Positions 19,633 through 30,008 of a DNA stretch of 64,000 nucleotides are shown piece by piece. Source of the DNA: Rhodococcus sp. KBS0724 (GTDB lineage Bacteria > Actinomycetota > Actinomycetes > Mycobacteriales > Mycobacteriaceae); assembly GCF_005938745.2 (NCBI RefSeq), contig NZ_VCBX02000001.1:4044501-4108500 (forward strand). The letters are read 5' to 3'. The position numbers were made by a program, and so were the translations under genes. The notes beneath the pieces were generated by a model that saw only the letters and a program-made list of their open reading frames with translations, did not search any database and was not told the DNA's origin. Each line of letters starts with the position of its first letter. Position 1 is the first letter of the stretch.

Positions 19633-20607
19633 CTAGTGGTCGCGTGCGGCGTTCCAGGCGGCACCGAGCGAGAATTGGCTGGACACACCGTAATGGCGCA
19701 TTGCGTCGGCGACCCGACGCCTCCCCGTCCTCGGAGTCAATCCCAGGGAGATCGAGGCGGATTCCATGGTCAAACCGGCGTTCATCAGTTTCAGTATCGG
19801 ATCCCACGGGTTTTCCCACGAGTGGCCGTGCCCGAGGACGGGAACTGATTCCTCCCACACACGATGGTAGATCCAGGTCATGATGGATGCGAATGTCGGG
19901 GACTGAACGGCCATCACACTGCTGGGCCACGCCTCTCCCCAGGTAAAAGGGATTCCCACAGTCTTGTGATCGAGAATCCAGAAGAAGCTCGGTGGATTCG
20001 GGTGCATCCGAACCTGGGAGCCGGCCTCGATCTCATCCGTGAGTTGATTACGGCACAGATCGGTGTTCGCGTCGGCAGTGCTGACGATGAGGCGGATGTC
20101 GTGGTTGGGCCCGCCGTTCTCCTTCCAGTACGACACCGGCTTCTTCTCGGCCAGCACCGTATACAGAGGCACCGTGTCAGGCATACACGCGTACGAGGCG
20201 ACGGGCTTCGAGCGTGAGGCCTGTATTTTGTACATGTCCGGAGCGGCAAACGGTCCGTGCATCACGTCGACGGGCAACCCGTGGACATCGGCGTCACCGT
20301 GCTCCCAGGCCTGTATCAGTTTGGGAAGCAATTCGAGTACCCCTTGGGTCCTCGCAATACCGGACTCGAGGTCGTGCGTCACGCCGGCCAGAATGCGCTG
20401 TGTGACATCGGCGATGGTGGCGTCGGGGCGCCGGTAGGTGATGACTCCGTCTGCTAGAGAGAGGAATCCGAACTCTTCGAGTCGCGCTACTTTCTTTTCC
20501 GTAGAATCCATCGAGCCGCCCGTCACTTCGGCAAGATCGGGGACGCTCTCGATCCGACCGCGTAGCGCGATATCGAGGAATTCTGCGAGTTCGGTAGTCC
20601 GGTTCAT
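19633..20607 (-). CDS. predicted transcriptional regulator with N-terminal winged helix and C-terminal LuxR-like HTH
   Basis: A 324-residue protein not found at this place in mycobacteria. Residues about 1-60 look like a TrmB-type winged helix (ELAEFLDIALRG...VARLEEFGFLSLADGVITY), the middle resembles a ligand or phospholipase-D-like sensor region, and the last 40 residues (SLGLTPRTGRRRVADAMRHYG) resemble a LuxR-type recognition helix. The ATG overlaps the stop of the upstream ABM-domain gene, so the pair is one operon. The effector and targets are unknown; control of its partner gene is a reasonable guess. Confidence 0.65.
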   Translation of the reverse strand: MNRTTELAEFLDIALRGRIESVPDLAEVTGGSMDSTEKKVARLEEFGFLSLADGVITYRRPDATIADVTQRILAGVTHDLESGIARTQGVLELLPKLIQAWEHGDADVHGLPVDVMHGPFAAPDMYKIQASRSKPVASYACMPDTVPLYTVLAEKKPVSYWKENGGPNHDIRLIVSTADANTDLCRNQLTDEIEAGSQVRMHPNPPSFFWILDHKTVGIPFTWGEAWPSSVMAVQSPTFASIMTWIYHRVWEESVPVLGHGHSWENPWDPILKLMNAGLTMESASISLGLTPRTGRRRVADAMRHYGVSSQFSLGAAWNAARDH

Positions 20608-20912
20608 GTCCAGGACCCTTCCTCGAACACCGTCTCGTAGTGCTCGACGGTCGGGAAGGGGTCGTAGAAGCGATGGAGAAGCTCGCGCCACCGCTGGTAG
20701 CCCTCGGACTGCCGGAAGTCCACCGTGTGCGCCTCGAGGCTCTCCCACTCCACGAGCAGTAGGTACTGCTGTGGCGTCTCCATACAGTGCGACAGGCGCA
20801 GACGGATGAAGCCAGGCACCGCAGAGATGATGGTTTTTGCTGTAGCGAACGCGGTCTCGAATTCTTCGGAGAGAGCCGGATCAACTTGGAGCAGTGCATG
20901 TTCGAGGATCAT
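20604..20912 (-). CDS. antibiotic biosynthesis monooxygenase (ABM)-domain protein
   Basis: A 102-residue single-domain dimeric alpha-beta barrel candidate. It has the ABM layout: HALLQVDPALSEEFETAF, SAVPGFIRLRLSHCMETP and YLLLVEWESLEAHTVDFRQSEGYQRW. Such proteins act as small cofactor-free oxygenases, haem-degrading enzymes or signal-binding domains; the exact role is not visible. ATG at 20910-20912 is used because it starts the first strand; an earlier frame start adds residues without support. It is coupled to the downstream regulator gene. Confidence 0.75.
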   Translation of the reverse strand: MILEHALLQVDPALSEEFETAFATAKTIISAVPGFIRLRLSHCMETPQQYLLLVEWESLEAHTVDFRQSEGYQRWRELLHRFYDPFPTVEHYETVFEEGSWT

Positions 20913-20968
20913 GTGTCGAGTGTCGCAGAGATCAGCGGTACCTCTTGTACTCCCCCGCCGAAACACAA

Positions 20969-21002
20969 GAGGCGCCGAACCCCGCGAGGGATTCGGCGCC
21001 TC
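20969..21002 (-). terminator. terminator of ctaC-ctaF
   Basis: An 11-bp inverted repeat (GAGGCGCCGAA / TTCGGCGCCTC) with a 12-nt loop, 18 nt downstream of the ctaF stop on the minus strand. TTGTGTTT follows on that strand. It separates the oxidase operon from the ABM gene downstream. Confidence 0.75.
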
Positions 21003-21020
21003 TAGTAGAGAGCGTTTGTA

Positions 21021-21437
21021 CTAGTGCTTCTCAGGTCCGACGTGGTACTCGAACACGAGACCGGCTGCGGTCGCGATGATGAGGACAACTCCAACCACGA
21101 TCATCCAGGGCTGGAAGTATGCCAGTGACACCGCGGCGATGGCAGCAGAAGCAGCCAGCAGCATGGGCCAGAAGCTACCGGGGCTGAAGAAGCCCAACTC
21201 GCCTGAACCATCCGAGATTTCAGCGTCGTCGTAGTCCTCGGGACGAGTGTCCAGACGACGGGCGACGAAACGGAAGTAGGTTCCGACGATGAGGGTCAGG
21301 CCCGCAGACAGAACGATGGCCGTGAGTCCGGCCCACTCGATTCCCGTACGGGACAGAGCAGTGAACACACCGTAGATGATCGCGACGAGGATGAAAAACA
21401 GCGTCAGGATCTCGAAGAGCTTGGCTTCGATCTTCAT
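21021..21437 (-). CDS. ctaF: cytochrome c oxidase subunit IV (actinobacterial)
   Basis: A 138-residue membrane protein with four predicted helices in two pairs (about residues 7-28, 37-58, 86-105 and 108-128). Size, the [15 protein letters not shown] start and position after ctaC match Rv2199c, the actinobacteria-specific fourth subunit of aa3 oxidase. It has no cofactor-binding residues and is a structural subunit. Confidence 0.92.
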   Translation of the reverse strand: MKIEAKLFEILTLFFILVAIIYGVFTALSRTGIEWAGLTAIVLSAGLTLIVGTYFRFVARRLDTRPEDYDDAEISDGSGELGFFSPGSFWPMLLAASAAIAAVSLAYFQPWMIVVGVVLIIATAAGLVFEYHVGPEKH

Positions 21438-21476
21438 ATCAGCACTTGTCCTTGTTCAGTGAGGAGGCTGGCCGGC

Positions 21477-22535
21477 TCAGTTGCCTGCGGTGGCGACTGT
21501 TGCCTGACGGTACTCGCGGTCGGTGTTGAACGGCGTGGTCGACGTAGCCACCGGCGACTGACCGATTGCCGACAATGCCTCAGCGGTGCTCAGACCGCCG
21601 TTGCCCTGAGCGTCACCCTTGCGCAGTTCGATGTACTTGGCGAAGTCCTCGGGCGAAACCGCACGAACCTCGAAGTTCATCATCGCGTGGAACGTGCCAC
21701 ACATTTCTGCACAGCGCCCGACAAATGCGCCTTCCTTCTCGATCTCACTGATCTGGAAGATGTTGTCGGAGTGGTTTTCCTTGGGGTTCGGCATGACGTC
21801 GCGCTTGAACAGGAACTCGGGAACCCAGAACGCGTGAATCACGTCGGAGGAAGCCAGTTCGAACTGGATGCGCTTGCCGGTCGGGAGAACGAGAATCGGG
21901 ATTTCGGAGCTGGTTCCGACGGTCTCGATCTTGTCGTAGTGCAGGTAGCTCAGGTCCTGGACGCTGTTGCCGTGAATCGGTCCGGGGACCTCTTCGCCGT
22001 GCGCGTCGACCGTCGTGCTCTCGGCCTTGGCGGCCTCTTCGGCTTCGAGATCGATGCCGTTGTACTTGGCGGTTCCGTCACCGAACTCGATGGAGCGGTA
22101 ACCGAACTTCCAGTTCCACTGGAATGCGGTGACGTCGACGACGACGTCGGGGTTCTCCGTGCGCTCGAGAACATGGTTCTGGACGACAACGGTGAAGTAG
22201 AACAGAACCGCGATGATCACGAACGGAACTGCCGTGTAACCGAGCTCGAGCGGCACGTTGTATGCCGTCTGACGCGGGAACTCCGGCGAGTCCTTCTTCT
22301 TACGGTGGAAGATAACTGCCCAGAAGACAAGTCCCCACACCAGCACACCCATGAAGAGGGCGGCGACAACCGACCACGTCCACAGTTCTCGCATGCGCGT
22401 CGCTTCAGGAGTGATGCCCGAGGGCCACCCGAAACGAAGCACTTCATTGTCGATGGAGCAACCCGACAGCAGCAAGGCAGCAATGCCCAAAGATACTGCC
22501 AGCCCAGCTCGCCGAAGGATCCGACCTTGCGCCAC
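21477..22535 (-). CDS. ctaC: cytochrome c oxidase subunit II (CuA lipoprotein)
   Basis: About 352 residues. A lipoprotein signal with lipobox LSGC is followed by two membrane helices and an exported cupredoxin domain. The CuA ligands are visible in [12 protein letters not shown] near the C-terminal part, together with an upstream His (VIHAFWVPE). It receives electrons from QcrC. GTG 22535 is chosen because AGGAAGG lies about 7 nt upstream; GTG 22541 is too close to that site. It is 39 nt upstream of ctaF in the same operon. Confidence 0.93.
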   Translation of the reverse strand: MAQGRILRRAGLAVSLGIAALLLSGCSIDNEVLRFGWPSGITPEATRMRELWTWSVVAALFMGVLVWGLVFWAVIFHRKKKDSPEFPRQTAYNVPLELGYTAVPFVIIAVLFYFTVVVQNHVLERTENPDVVVDVTAFQWNWKFGYRSIEFGDGTAKYNGIDLEAEEAAKAESTTVDAHGEEVPGPIHGNSVQDLSYLHYDKIETVGTSSEIPILVLPTGKRIQFELASSDVIHAFWVPEFLFKRDVMPNPKENHSDNIFQISEIEKEGAFVGRCAEMCGTFHAMMNFEVRAVSPEDFAKYIELRKGDAQGNGGLSTAEALSAIGQSPVATSTTPFNTDREYRQATVATAGN

Positions 22536-22862
22536 GTTCACGCCTTCCTGATCGCCGCAAAATTCAACTAGGGCACCTCGAATGGAAGGCCCAATTACTA
22601 CGCAGCGTAGACCAAAGGTGGCCGGTATCCATCTCCGGGTCCTACACCGTGTCGCGTCGGACGTCACACAAATCTCTCAGGCGCAGCTCAGGAACAGGTC
22701 AGGCATCGTCAGCGACCTACATCACTGCGATTCGCTCGCCGCTGATCGGCGCAGAGACGGATCTGCGGCATACTTTCCAGGAAGAGTTCGTTGACCTCTC
22801 CCCGATGCTTACGTCCGGGAGCCTTCTGCAATAAAAAATTCTGAATCGAGGAACCGGACGCT
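22536..22862. other. divergent intergenic region ctaC / asnB
   Basis: 327 nt that must hold both promoters. No gene is supported. The plus strand has a candidate TTGACC near 22789 but no well-spaced -10; an AT-rich patch (GCAATAAAAAATTCTGAAT) lies 15-35 nt before the asnB start. I see no repeat or RNA element. Confidence 0.45.
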
Positions 22863-24788
22863 GTGTGTGGACTGCTCGGGCTACTGACATCTGGCGGAAC
22901 CAGCGACGACGCCGTCGCGCAGGTCGACCAGGCACTGCACTGCCTGCGTCACCGCGGACCCGACGAACAGGGGACGTGGCATGACGACCACCTTGTGTTC
23001 GGATTCAATCGATTGTCGATCATCGACATCGCGCACTCGCATCAGCCGTTGCGCTGGGGACCGCCGGAGAATCCGGAGCGTTATGCGCTGACGTTCAACG
23101 GTGAGATCTACAACTACCTCGAGATTCGCGCGGAACTCGCGAAGGATCACGACGCGAAGTTCTTCACCGAAGGCGACTCCGAAGCCATCGTCGCCGCGTT
23201 TCACTACTGGGGCGAGGACGCGGTACGACGCCTCCGCGGAATGTTTGCGTTCGCGATCTGGGACACCGATACGCGCGAGCTGTTCATCGCGCGCGACCCC
23301 TTCGGCATCAAGCCACTCTTCATCGCGACGGGCACCGGCGGCACCGCATTCGGCAGTGAGAAGAAGAGCCTGCTCGAGTTGACGGATCTGATCGGCATCG
23401 GCACCGAGTTGGATCCGCGGGCGATCGAGCACTACACGGTCCTGCAGTACGTTCCGGAGCCGGAAACTCTGCACAAGGAGATTCGCCGGCTCGAATCGGG
23501 CAGTTTCGCGCGGGTGCGTCCGGGTGAGCAGCCGCAGATCACGCGATACTTCACGCCCAAGTTCCCGGCCAAGCCGTTCGCGCCTGGCACGGAGAAGGCG
23601 CGGTACCAGGAAATCGCGGAAGCGCTCGAGGATTCCGTCGCAAAGCACATGCGTGCCGATGTGACGGTCGGTTCGTTCCTGTCCGGCGGTATCGACTCGA
23701 CCGCGATCGCCGCGCTGGCCATGCGTCACAACCCGAACCTCATCACCTTCACGACCGGTTTCGAGCGCGAGGGTTACTCCGAGGTCGACGTGGCTGCCGA
23801 GTCGGCTGCCGCGATCGGCGCAAAGCACATCGTCAAGGTGGTCTCCCCCGCCGAGTTCGCTGCCGCGATCCCCGAGATCGTCTGGTACCTCGACGACCCC
23901 GTCGCGGACCCCGCGTTGATCCCCCTGTGGTTCATCGCAAAGGAAGCGCGCAAGCACGTCAAGGTTGTTCTGTCCGGCGAAGGTGCGGACGAGCTGTTCG
24001 GCGGCTACACGATCTACCGTGAACCGCTGTCCCTGAAGCCGTTCGAGTATCTCCCCAAGGGACTGCGCCGAGCGGCCGGCAAGTTGTCGGAGCGAATCCC
24101 AGACGGTACACGCGGCAAGAGCCTGCTCAATCGCGGTTCACTGACGCTAGAAGAGCGGTACTACGGCAACGCGCGCAGCTTCAACGACGCCCAGTTGCGG
24201 GCCGTTCTGCGCGACTTCCGTCCGGAGTGGACGCATCAGGACGTCACGGCGCCGATCTACGCGCAGTCTCGCGATTGGGATCCGGTCGCGCGCATGCAGC
24301 ACCTGGACCTGTTCACCTGGCTTCGCGGCGACATCCTCGTCAAGGCAGACAAGGTCACGATGGCGAACTCACTCGAACTACGAGTGCCTTTCCTCGACAA
24401 CGAGGTGTTCGACGTCGCGTCTCGCGTGCCGCTGGATCAGAAGATCACCAAGGACACTACGAAGTATGCCTTGCGTCAGGCCCTCGAAGGCATTGTGCCG
24501 CACCATGTTCTGCATCGTGCCAAGCTCGGATTCCCCGTGCCGCTGCGTCACTGGCTGCGCGGAACAGAACTCTTCGATTGGGCACATCTGCAGATCGAGG
24601 AGTCGGGAACCGACCACATCTTCGACAAGCAGGCCGTTGTGAAGATGCTCAACGATCACCGCGAGGGAGTGTCCGACCACAGCCGACGCCTGTGGACTGT
24701 GCTGACCTTCATGGTGTGGCACGGAATCTTCGTGGAGAAGCGCATCGTGCCGCAGATCCAGGAACCGGTGTACCCGGTCAATCTCTAG
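22863..24788 (+). CDS. asnB: class II glutamine amidotransferase, AsnB/LtsA type
   Basis: A 641-residue asparagine-synthetase-family enzyme. The GTG start is followed directly by Cys2, the Ntn nucleophile that cleaves glutamine. The synthetase half has the ATP pyrophosphatase loop SFLSGGIDSTAIA (about residues 277-289) and SGEGADELFGGY. In mycobacteria (Rv2201) and Corynebacterium (LtsA) close homologues amidate meso-diaminopimelate in peptidoglycan instead of, or besides, making asparagine; that role is likely here. GAGG lies 10 nt upstream. It ends at a strong hairpin. Confidence 0.93.
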   Translation: MCGLLGLLTSGGTSDDAVAQVDQALHCLRHRGPDEQGTWHDDHLVFGFNRLSIIDIAHSHQPLRWGPPENPERYALTFNGEIYNYLEIRAELAKDHDAKFFTEGDSEAIVAAFHYWGEDAVRRLRGMFAFAIWDTDTRELFIARDPFGIKPLFIATGTGGTAFGSEKKSLLELTDLIGIGTELDPRAIEHYTVLQYVPEPETLHKEIRRLESGSFARVRPGEQPQITRYFTPKFPAKPFAPGTEKARYQEIAEALEDSVAKHMRADVTVGSFLSGGIDSTAIAALAMRHNPNLITFTTGFEREGYSEVDVAAESAAAIGAKHIVKVVSPAEFAAAIPEIVWYLDDPVADPALIPLWFIAKEARKHVKVVLSGEGADELFGGYTIYREPLSLKPFEYLPKGLRRAAGKLSERIPDGTRGKSLLNRGSLTLEERYYGNARSFNDAQLRAVLRDFRPEWTHQDVTAPIYAQSRDWDPVARMQHLDLFTWLRGDILVKADKVTMANSLELRVPFLDNEVFDVASRVPLDQKITKDTTKYALRQALEGIVPHHVLHRAKLGFPVPLRHWLRGTELFDWAHLQIEESGTDHIFDKQAVVKMLNDHREGVSDHSRRLWTVLTFMVWHGIFVEKRIVPQIQEPVYPVNL

Positions 24789-24796
24789 GTCGTTCG

Positions 24797-24852
24797 GCAA
24801 CAGGGGTGCCTTTTCCGGTAGTTCGCACCACCGGAAAAGGCACCCCTGTTGC
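24797..24852. terminator. bidirectional terminator asnB / adoK
   Basis: A perfect 22-bp stem whose left arm begins GCAACAGGGGTGCC, with a 12-nt loop, between convergent asnB and the adenosine kinase gene. It starts 9 nt after one stop and ends 7 nt before the other, so it can serve both. Confidence 0.85.
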
Positions 24853-24858
24853 TTGCCC

Positions 24859-25881
<1,023 letters not shown>

Positions 25882-25885
25882 TCAT

Positions 25886-25926
25886 ACAACTGACGCGGAA
25901 CCGATTTCCGGTTCCGCGTCAGTTGT
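25886..25926 (-). terminator. hairpin after the HesB/IscA gene
   Basis: A perfect 18-bp inverted repeat (arm ACAACTGACGCGGAACCG) with a 5-nt loop, 28 nt past the stop of the Fe-S carrier gene on the minus strand and upstream of adoK. No strong U-tract follows. It separates the two transcription units. Confidence 0.7.
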
Positions 25927-25953
25927 TGTGTCTGAAATTGTGATCGACTCGAC

Positions 25954-26304
25954 TCAGTTGAACGAGTCGCCGCAGGCGCAAGAGCCCGTGGCGTTGGGGT
26001 TGTCGATCGAGAAGCCCTGCTGCTCGATGGTGTCGAGGAAATCGATGGATGCACCTTCGACGTACGGTGCACTCATCCGGTCGACAACCAGGTTGACGCC
26101 GTTGAAGTTGACGGTGAGGTCGCCGTCGAGGGCTCGGTCGTCGAAGAACAGCTGGTACTTCAGTCCGGCACAGCCGCCCGGCTGCACTGCAATACGCAGT
26201 GCGAGGTCGTCGCGACCTTCCTGATCGAAGAGTGCCTTCGCCTTGGCGGACGCGGACTCGGTCATCGTGACGCCGTGGGTGGCGGTCTCGTTCTGCACAG
26301 TCAT
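25954..26304 (-). CDS. A-type iron-sulfur carrier (HesB/IscA/ErpA family)
   Basis: A 116-residue protein with the three conserved cysteines: one in PGGCAG (about residue 44) and two near the end in SCACGDSF. These bind an Fe-S cluster for delivery to apo-proteins. Position equals Rv2204c. The Fe-S enzymes nearby (LipA, Rieske QcrA) are plausible clients, which is inference. The first codons (MTVQNETATHGVTMTES) are low-complexity, and an internal ATG could be used instead. Confidence 0.9.
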   Translation of the reverse strand: MTVQNETATHGVTMTESASAKAKALFDQEGRDDLALRIAVQPGGCAGLKYQLFFDDRALDGDLTVNFNGVNLVVDRMSAPYVEGASIDFLDTIEQQGFSIDNPNATGSCACGDSFN

Positions 26305-26446
26305 GGGCTCTCCCTAATGTTCATACCAACCCGTGAACGCTTCAACGGTACGCCTCTGCCGACTTATTCCCGCCAGTTCCTACCGTGTGCGATTCGTCTT
26401 CATCCTAACCTTTCCACGCTCGTCGGCAACGACGCCTTCGCGACCT

Positions 26447-27508
26447 TCACCGGTCTCGCCAGATGCTCCACTCGCGAGCGGTGACTTCGGCCAGTCCGCG
26501 CAGGTGGGCCGACGCATCGCGCATGGCGTCCTCGATCGATCCGGCGAAGTCGGTGACGGACCCCGCGCCGACTATCCCGAAGCCCTCGTAGTCGGACGCC
26601 GAGAGTTCGACCTGACCGGCCAGAACAAGCGTCGGCACCCCGTACGACGCACTTGCGGCTGCGAGGGCCGTGACCAGTTTTCCGCGCAGCGATTGGCTGT
26701 CGAATTTCCCTTCGCCGGTGATGACCAGGTCGGCCGTCTGCAGAAGTTCCACCTGGTCGGTCCGCTCCGCCACCACTTCCGCACCGGAACGGCGGTCGGC
26801 GCCCATGGCAAAGAGCGCGGCGCCGATTCCCCCCGCCGCACCCGCACCCGGCAACTCGGCGACGGAGCGGCCGACTCCGTTTTCGAGAGTCGATGCCCAG
26901 TCCCGGTTTCGTTGTTCCAAGATCTCGACAGCGCTGCCGTCCGCTCCCTTTTGCGGCCCGAACACCGCGGCCGCGCCGATCTCGCCCAATAGTGGGTTCT
27001 CGACGTCGGTGGCGGCGACCAGGTCGATGCCTCGCAGTGCATCGCGGGCAGACTGCACCCCACCCAATGCGTCGACAAGCCCGCGCCCACCGTCGGTGCA
27101 ACAACTTCCACCGAGTCCGATGACGATCTTCGTTGCGCCGGCACCCAGAGCGGCGACGATCAAGTCCCCGACACCGCGACTGTGCGCCGCGAGTGCACTT
27201 TCGCGGGTTGGCGGGCCGCCGAGTAGCGCAAGTCCACAGGCCTGGGCGGATTCGATGTATGCAGTCTCCGAATCGAGAAGCCACCGAGCGTCGACCGAGG
27301 TCGTCAGCGGGCCTGAGACGTGCGCTGTCTGCATCTCTCCGCCCGAAACGGCCAGTGCATCGACAAATCCGGGGCCGCCGTCCGACTGTGGTGCGCAGAT
27401 GATCTCGTCGCCGGATCGCGCCTGTCCCCAACCGTCGGAAATGGCCTGTGCCGCGGCGCCCGCTGTCAAGGTGTCACCGAAGGAGTCAGGAGCAACTATT
27501 ACCCGCAT
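26447..27508 (-). CDS. glycerate kinase (GarK/GlxK family)
   Basis: A 353-residue protein with the family opening VIVAPDSFGDTLTA, the GGCGD-like SDGGPGFVDAL and the LGGSCCTDGGRGLVDALG loop (about residues 130-147). It phosphorylates D-glycerate to 2- or 3-phosphoglycerate. Position equals Rv2205c. Family members are usually 370-380 residues, so this is slightly short but all motifs are present. Confidence 0.88.
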   Translation of the reverse strand: MRVIVAPDSFGDTLTAGAAAQAISDGWGQARSGDEIICAPQSDGGPGFVDALAVSGGEMQTAHVSGPLTTSVDARWLLDSETAYIESAQACGLALLGGPPTRESALAAHSRGVGDLIVAALGAGATKIVIGLGGSCCTDGGRGLVDALGGVQSARDALRGIDLVAATDVENPLLGEIGAAAVFGPQKGADGSAVEILEQRNRDWASTLENGVGRSVAELPGAGAAGGIGAALFAMGADRRSGAEVVAERTDQVELLQTADLVITGEGKFDSQSLRGKLVTALAAASASYGVPTLVLAGQVELSASDYEGFGIVGAGSVTDFAGSIEDAMRDASAHLRGLAEVTAREWSIWRDR

Positions 27509-27609
27509 GGGCGAAGTGTATGGGCGGTCGATGTCGCAGATGTTTCACAATCAGCAGAAATACCGAGGTCGGTTTCCCAGAGGACGCACTTATCCAATAG
27601 CCTGGAGGG

Positions 27610-28266
27610 GTGAAATTGCTACGCCGCGGTGACTCAGACAACTCCGACAAAAATGACGTCGAGGTCACTGAGGCGTCCTCAGCCTCTGACGAGGCGTCCA
27701 CCGAGCAGGTGGGCAAGGGTCGCCCCACACCCAAGCGTCGCGACGCCGAAGCCAAGAAGCGTGGACCGGTCGCGCCCGCTCCGCTGACGTCCAAGGAAGC
27801 CCGCGCGCGCCGAAAAGCGACACGCGGCTCCAAGGAAGAGCGCAAGGTCGAAGCTGCCGAGCGCCGCGCCTCGTCGGCAGACCGTCGCGCGCGCATGCTC
27901 GCCGGTGAGGACAAGTACCTCCTCCCCCGCGACAAGGGACCCGTCCGCGCATACGTTCGCGACTTCATCGACGCCCGCCGCAACCTCGTCGGCCTGTTCA
28001 TGCCACTTGCACTCATCCTGATCATGACGATGTTCGTGACGCCGCAGCTGCAGGCAATCGTCACACTCGCCATGCTCGTGATGATGGTCTTCATGGTCAT
28101 CGAAGGAATCTGGCTCGGACGCACGATCAACAACCGCGTCGCGGAGCGCTTCCCCGAGAGCACCGACGGTGGATTCAAGCTCGGTTGGTACGCGTTCGTT
28201 CGCGCATCGCAGATCCGCAAGCTTCGCGCGCCGAAGCCTCGCGTGGGACCCGGCGACGCAATCTGA
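27610..28266 (+). CDS. DUF3043-family membrane protein (Rv2206-like)
   Basis: A 218-residue protein of unknown function. Residues 1-95 are highly charged and disordered (Lys/Arg/Glu/Ala rich). DKGPVRAYVRDFIDARRNLVG precedes two close membrane helices (about 133-152 and 154-172). The C-terminal part is soluble and basic. The GTG follows GGAGGG closely. It is divergent from the glycerate kinase gene and 2 nt upstream of cobU. Confidence 0.85.
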   Translation: MKLLRRGDSDNSDKNDVEVTEASSASDEASTEQVGKGRPTPKRRDAEAKKRGPVAPAPLTSKEARARRKATRGSKEERKVEAAERRASSADRRARMLAGEDKYLLPRDKGPVRAYVRDFIDARRNLVGLFMPLALILIMTMFVTPQLQAIVTLAMLVMMVFMVIEGIWLGRTINNRVAERFPESTDGGFKLGWYAFVRASQIRKLRAPKPRVGPGDAI

Positions 28267-28268
28267 GC

Positions 28269-28820
28269 GTGTCGAACCCTGTCAGAACTCTGGTCCTCGG
28301 CGGCGCGCGGTCAGGTAAGTCCGCGCACGCCGAGGCTTTGTTTTCTCCCGGATCACCGGTTCGCTACGTCGCCACGGCTCGGCGCGACCGTACCGACACC
28401 GACTGGGAAAGCCGTATCGACCAGCACCGCGTCCGGCGGCCGGCGCACTGGTCGACCGTCGAGACGGCGGCTGACGGTGATCTCGACCGCACGCTCCGTG
28501 AGGAAGATTCGACGGACACCCTGGTCGATGATCTTGGTACCTGGCTGACCGGCGAGTTCGATCGACGCGATGCCTGGGATGCACCGCGCGGCACCATCAC
28601 ACCCGCGGTAGACGCACTGATCGAGAGCGTCCGCGATTACCGCGGATCACTGGTCCTGGTCAGCCCGGAAGTCGGCTTGGCCGTCATTCCGGAAACCCGA
28701 TCGGGTCGGTTGTTCCGCGACGAGATCGGCTCGTTGAATGCCCGCGTCGCAGCGGTATGCGATCGTGTTGTGCTGGTTGTCGCAGGACTGCCACTCGTCT
28801 TGAAAGAGCCCTCAGCGTGA
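28269..28820 (+). CDS. cobU: adenosylcobinamide kinase / adenosylcobinamide-phosphate guanylyltransferase
   Basis: A 183-residue bifunctional enzyme of the nucleotide loop pathway of cobalamin. The P-loop [12 protein letters not shown] is near residues 11-22; His in VRRPAHW (about 55-61) is the region of the GMP acceptor, and VDDLGTWL forms a later core motif. GTG 28269 lies 2 nt after the upstream stop. It begins the cobU-cobT-cobS operon. Confidence 0.92.
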   Translation: MSNPVRTLVLGGARSGKSAHAEALFSPGSPVRYVATARRDRTDTDWESRIDQHRVRRPAHWSTVETAADGDLDRTLREEDSTDTLVDDLGTWLTGEFDRRDAWDAPRGTITPAVDALIESVRDYRGSLVLVSPEVGLAVIPETRSGRLFRDEIGSLNARVAAVCDRVVLVVAGLPLVLKEPSA

Positions 28821-28851
28821 AAATTACTGTTGCACAACCGGAAGGCACGAA

Positions 28852-30006
28852 GTGAGCACCGAAGCGAACTCCACCAGTAGCGCGGCTGTCAGTAGCGCGC
28901 CTGTCAGTAGTGCGGAGTTCGAGCCGGTTACTCCGCCGGATCGCGACGTTCGGGCCCTCGCGGATGCCCGCCAACTCGACCTCACCAAGCCCGCCGGATC
29001 GCTGGGCCGGTTGGAGGCACTCGCGGGCTGGGCGTCCGCATGCCAAGGCGTATGTCCCCCACATGCTTTCGTCCGACCCCGCGTGGTTGTGTTCGCGGGC
29101 GACCACGGCATTGCCCGCAACGGCGTCTCCGCATACCCGCCTGAGGTGACTGCGCAGATGGTCGCCAACTTCCTCGGTGGCGGCGCAGCGGTGAACGTAC
29201 TCGCCGAGGTTGCCGGCGCGAGTGTCCGCGTTGTCGACATCGCGGTGGAAGTGGATACCGATCCCGCGGTCTCGAACTACAAGGTGCGCCGCTCCTCCGG
29301 TTCCATCGATCGCGAAGACGCCATGACCCACGAGGAAACTCTGCAGGCCATCGCAGCGGGCCGGGCTATCGCGGACGAGGAAATCGACGGCGGCGCAGAC
29401 CTTCTCATTGCCGGCGACATGGGCATCGGCAACACCACGCCGGCCACGGTACTGATCGCAGCTCTGACAGACACCGAGCCTGTCGCAGCAGTGGGCCGCG
29501 GCACGGGCATCGACGATGCAGGCTGGATCCGCAAGACCGCAGCCATCCGTGACGCACTCCGCCGCGCCCGTCCGCACGTCCGCGATACCGTCGCCCTGCT
29601 GCGCACGGTTTCCGGTGCAGATCTTGCAGCGATGGCCGGCTTCCTCGCCCAGGCTGCGTCGCGTCGCACCCCCGTCATCCTCGACGGCGTTGTGGTGACC
29701 GCTGCCGCTATGGCTGCCGACGAGTTGGCGTTCGGCGCCCGGGAATGGTGGGTGGCCGGACACCGCTCCACCGAACCCGCCCACACCATTGCGTTGACCC
29801 GCATGGGACTGACACCGATCGTCGAATTCGACATGCGACTCGGCGAAGGCTCAGGCGCAGTGACAGCCCTGCCGATCCTGCAGGGTGCGGTGGCTATTCT
29901 CGCGAAGATGGCCACGTTCAGCGAAGCCGGCGTCAGCACCGAGGGCAGCAAGCCGGCCGCTGAAGCCGAGTCGATCGATCTCACCAAGACAGACACGGTG
30001 GACTGA
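28852..30006 (+). CDS. cobT: nicotinate-nucleotide:dimethylbenzimidazole phosphoribosyltransferase
   Basis: A 384-residue enzyme that makes alpha-ribazole phosphate, the lower-ligand nucleotide of cobalamin. Motifs are clear: [13 protein letters not shown] (about 45-57), [18 protein letters not shown] (about 80-97), [11 protein letters not shown] (about 186-196), and the late Glu catalytic region. The N-terminal 25 residues are Ser/Ala/Val repeats and look unstructured; the C-terminus extends about 30 residues past the usual end. Confidence 0.93.
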   Translation: MSTEANSTSSAAVSSAPVSSAEFEPVTPPDRDVRALADARQLDLTKPAGSLGRLEALAGWASACQGVCPPHAFVRPRVVVFAGDHGIARNGVSAYPPEVTAQMVANFLGGGAAVNVLAEVAGASVRVVDIAVEVDTDPAVSNYKVRRSSGSIDREDAMTHEETLQAIAAGRAIADEEIDGGADLLIAGDMGIGNTTPATVLIAALTDTEPVAAVGRGTGIDDAGWIRKTAAIRDALRRARPHVRDTVALLRTVSGADLAAMAGFLAQAASRRTPVILDGVVVTAAAMAADELAFGAREWWVAGHRSTEPAHTIALTRMGLTPIVEFDMRLGEGSGAVTALPILQGAVAILAKMATFSEAGVSTEGSKPAAEAESIDLTKTDTVD

Positions 30007-30008
30007 CC

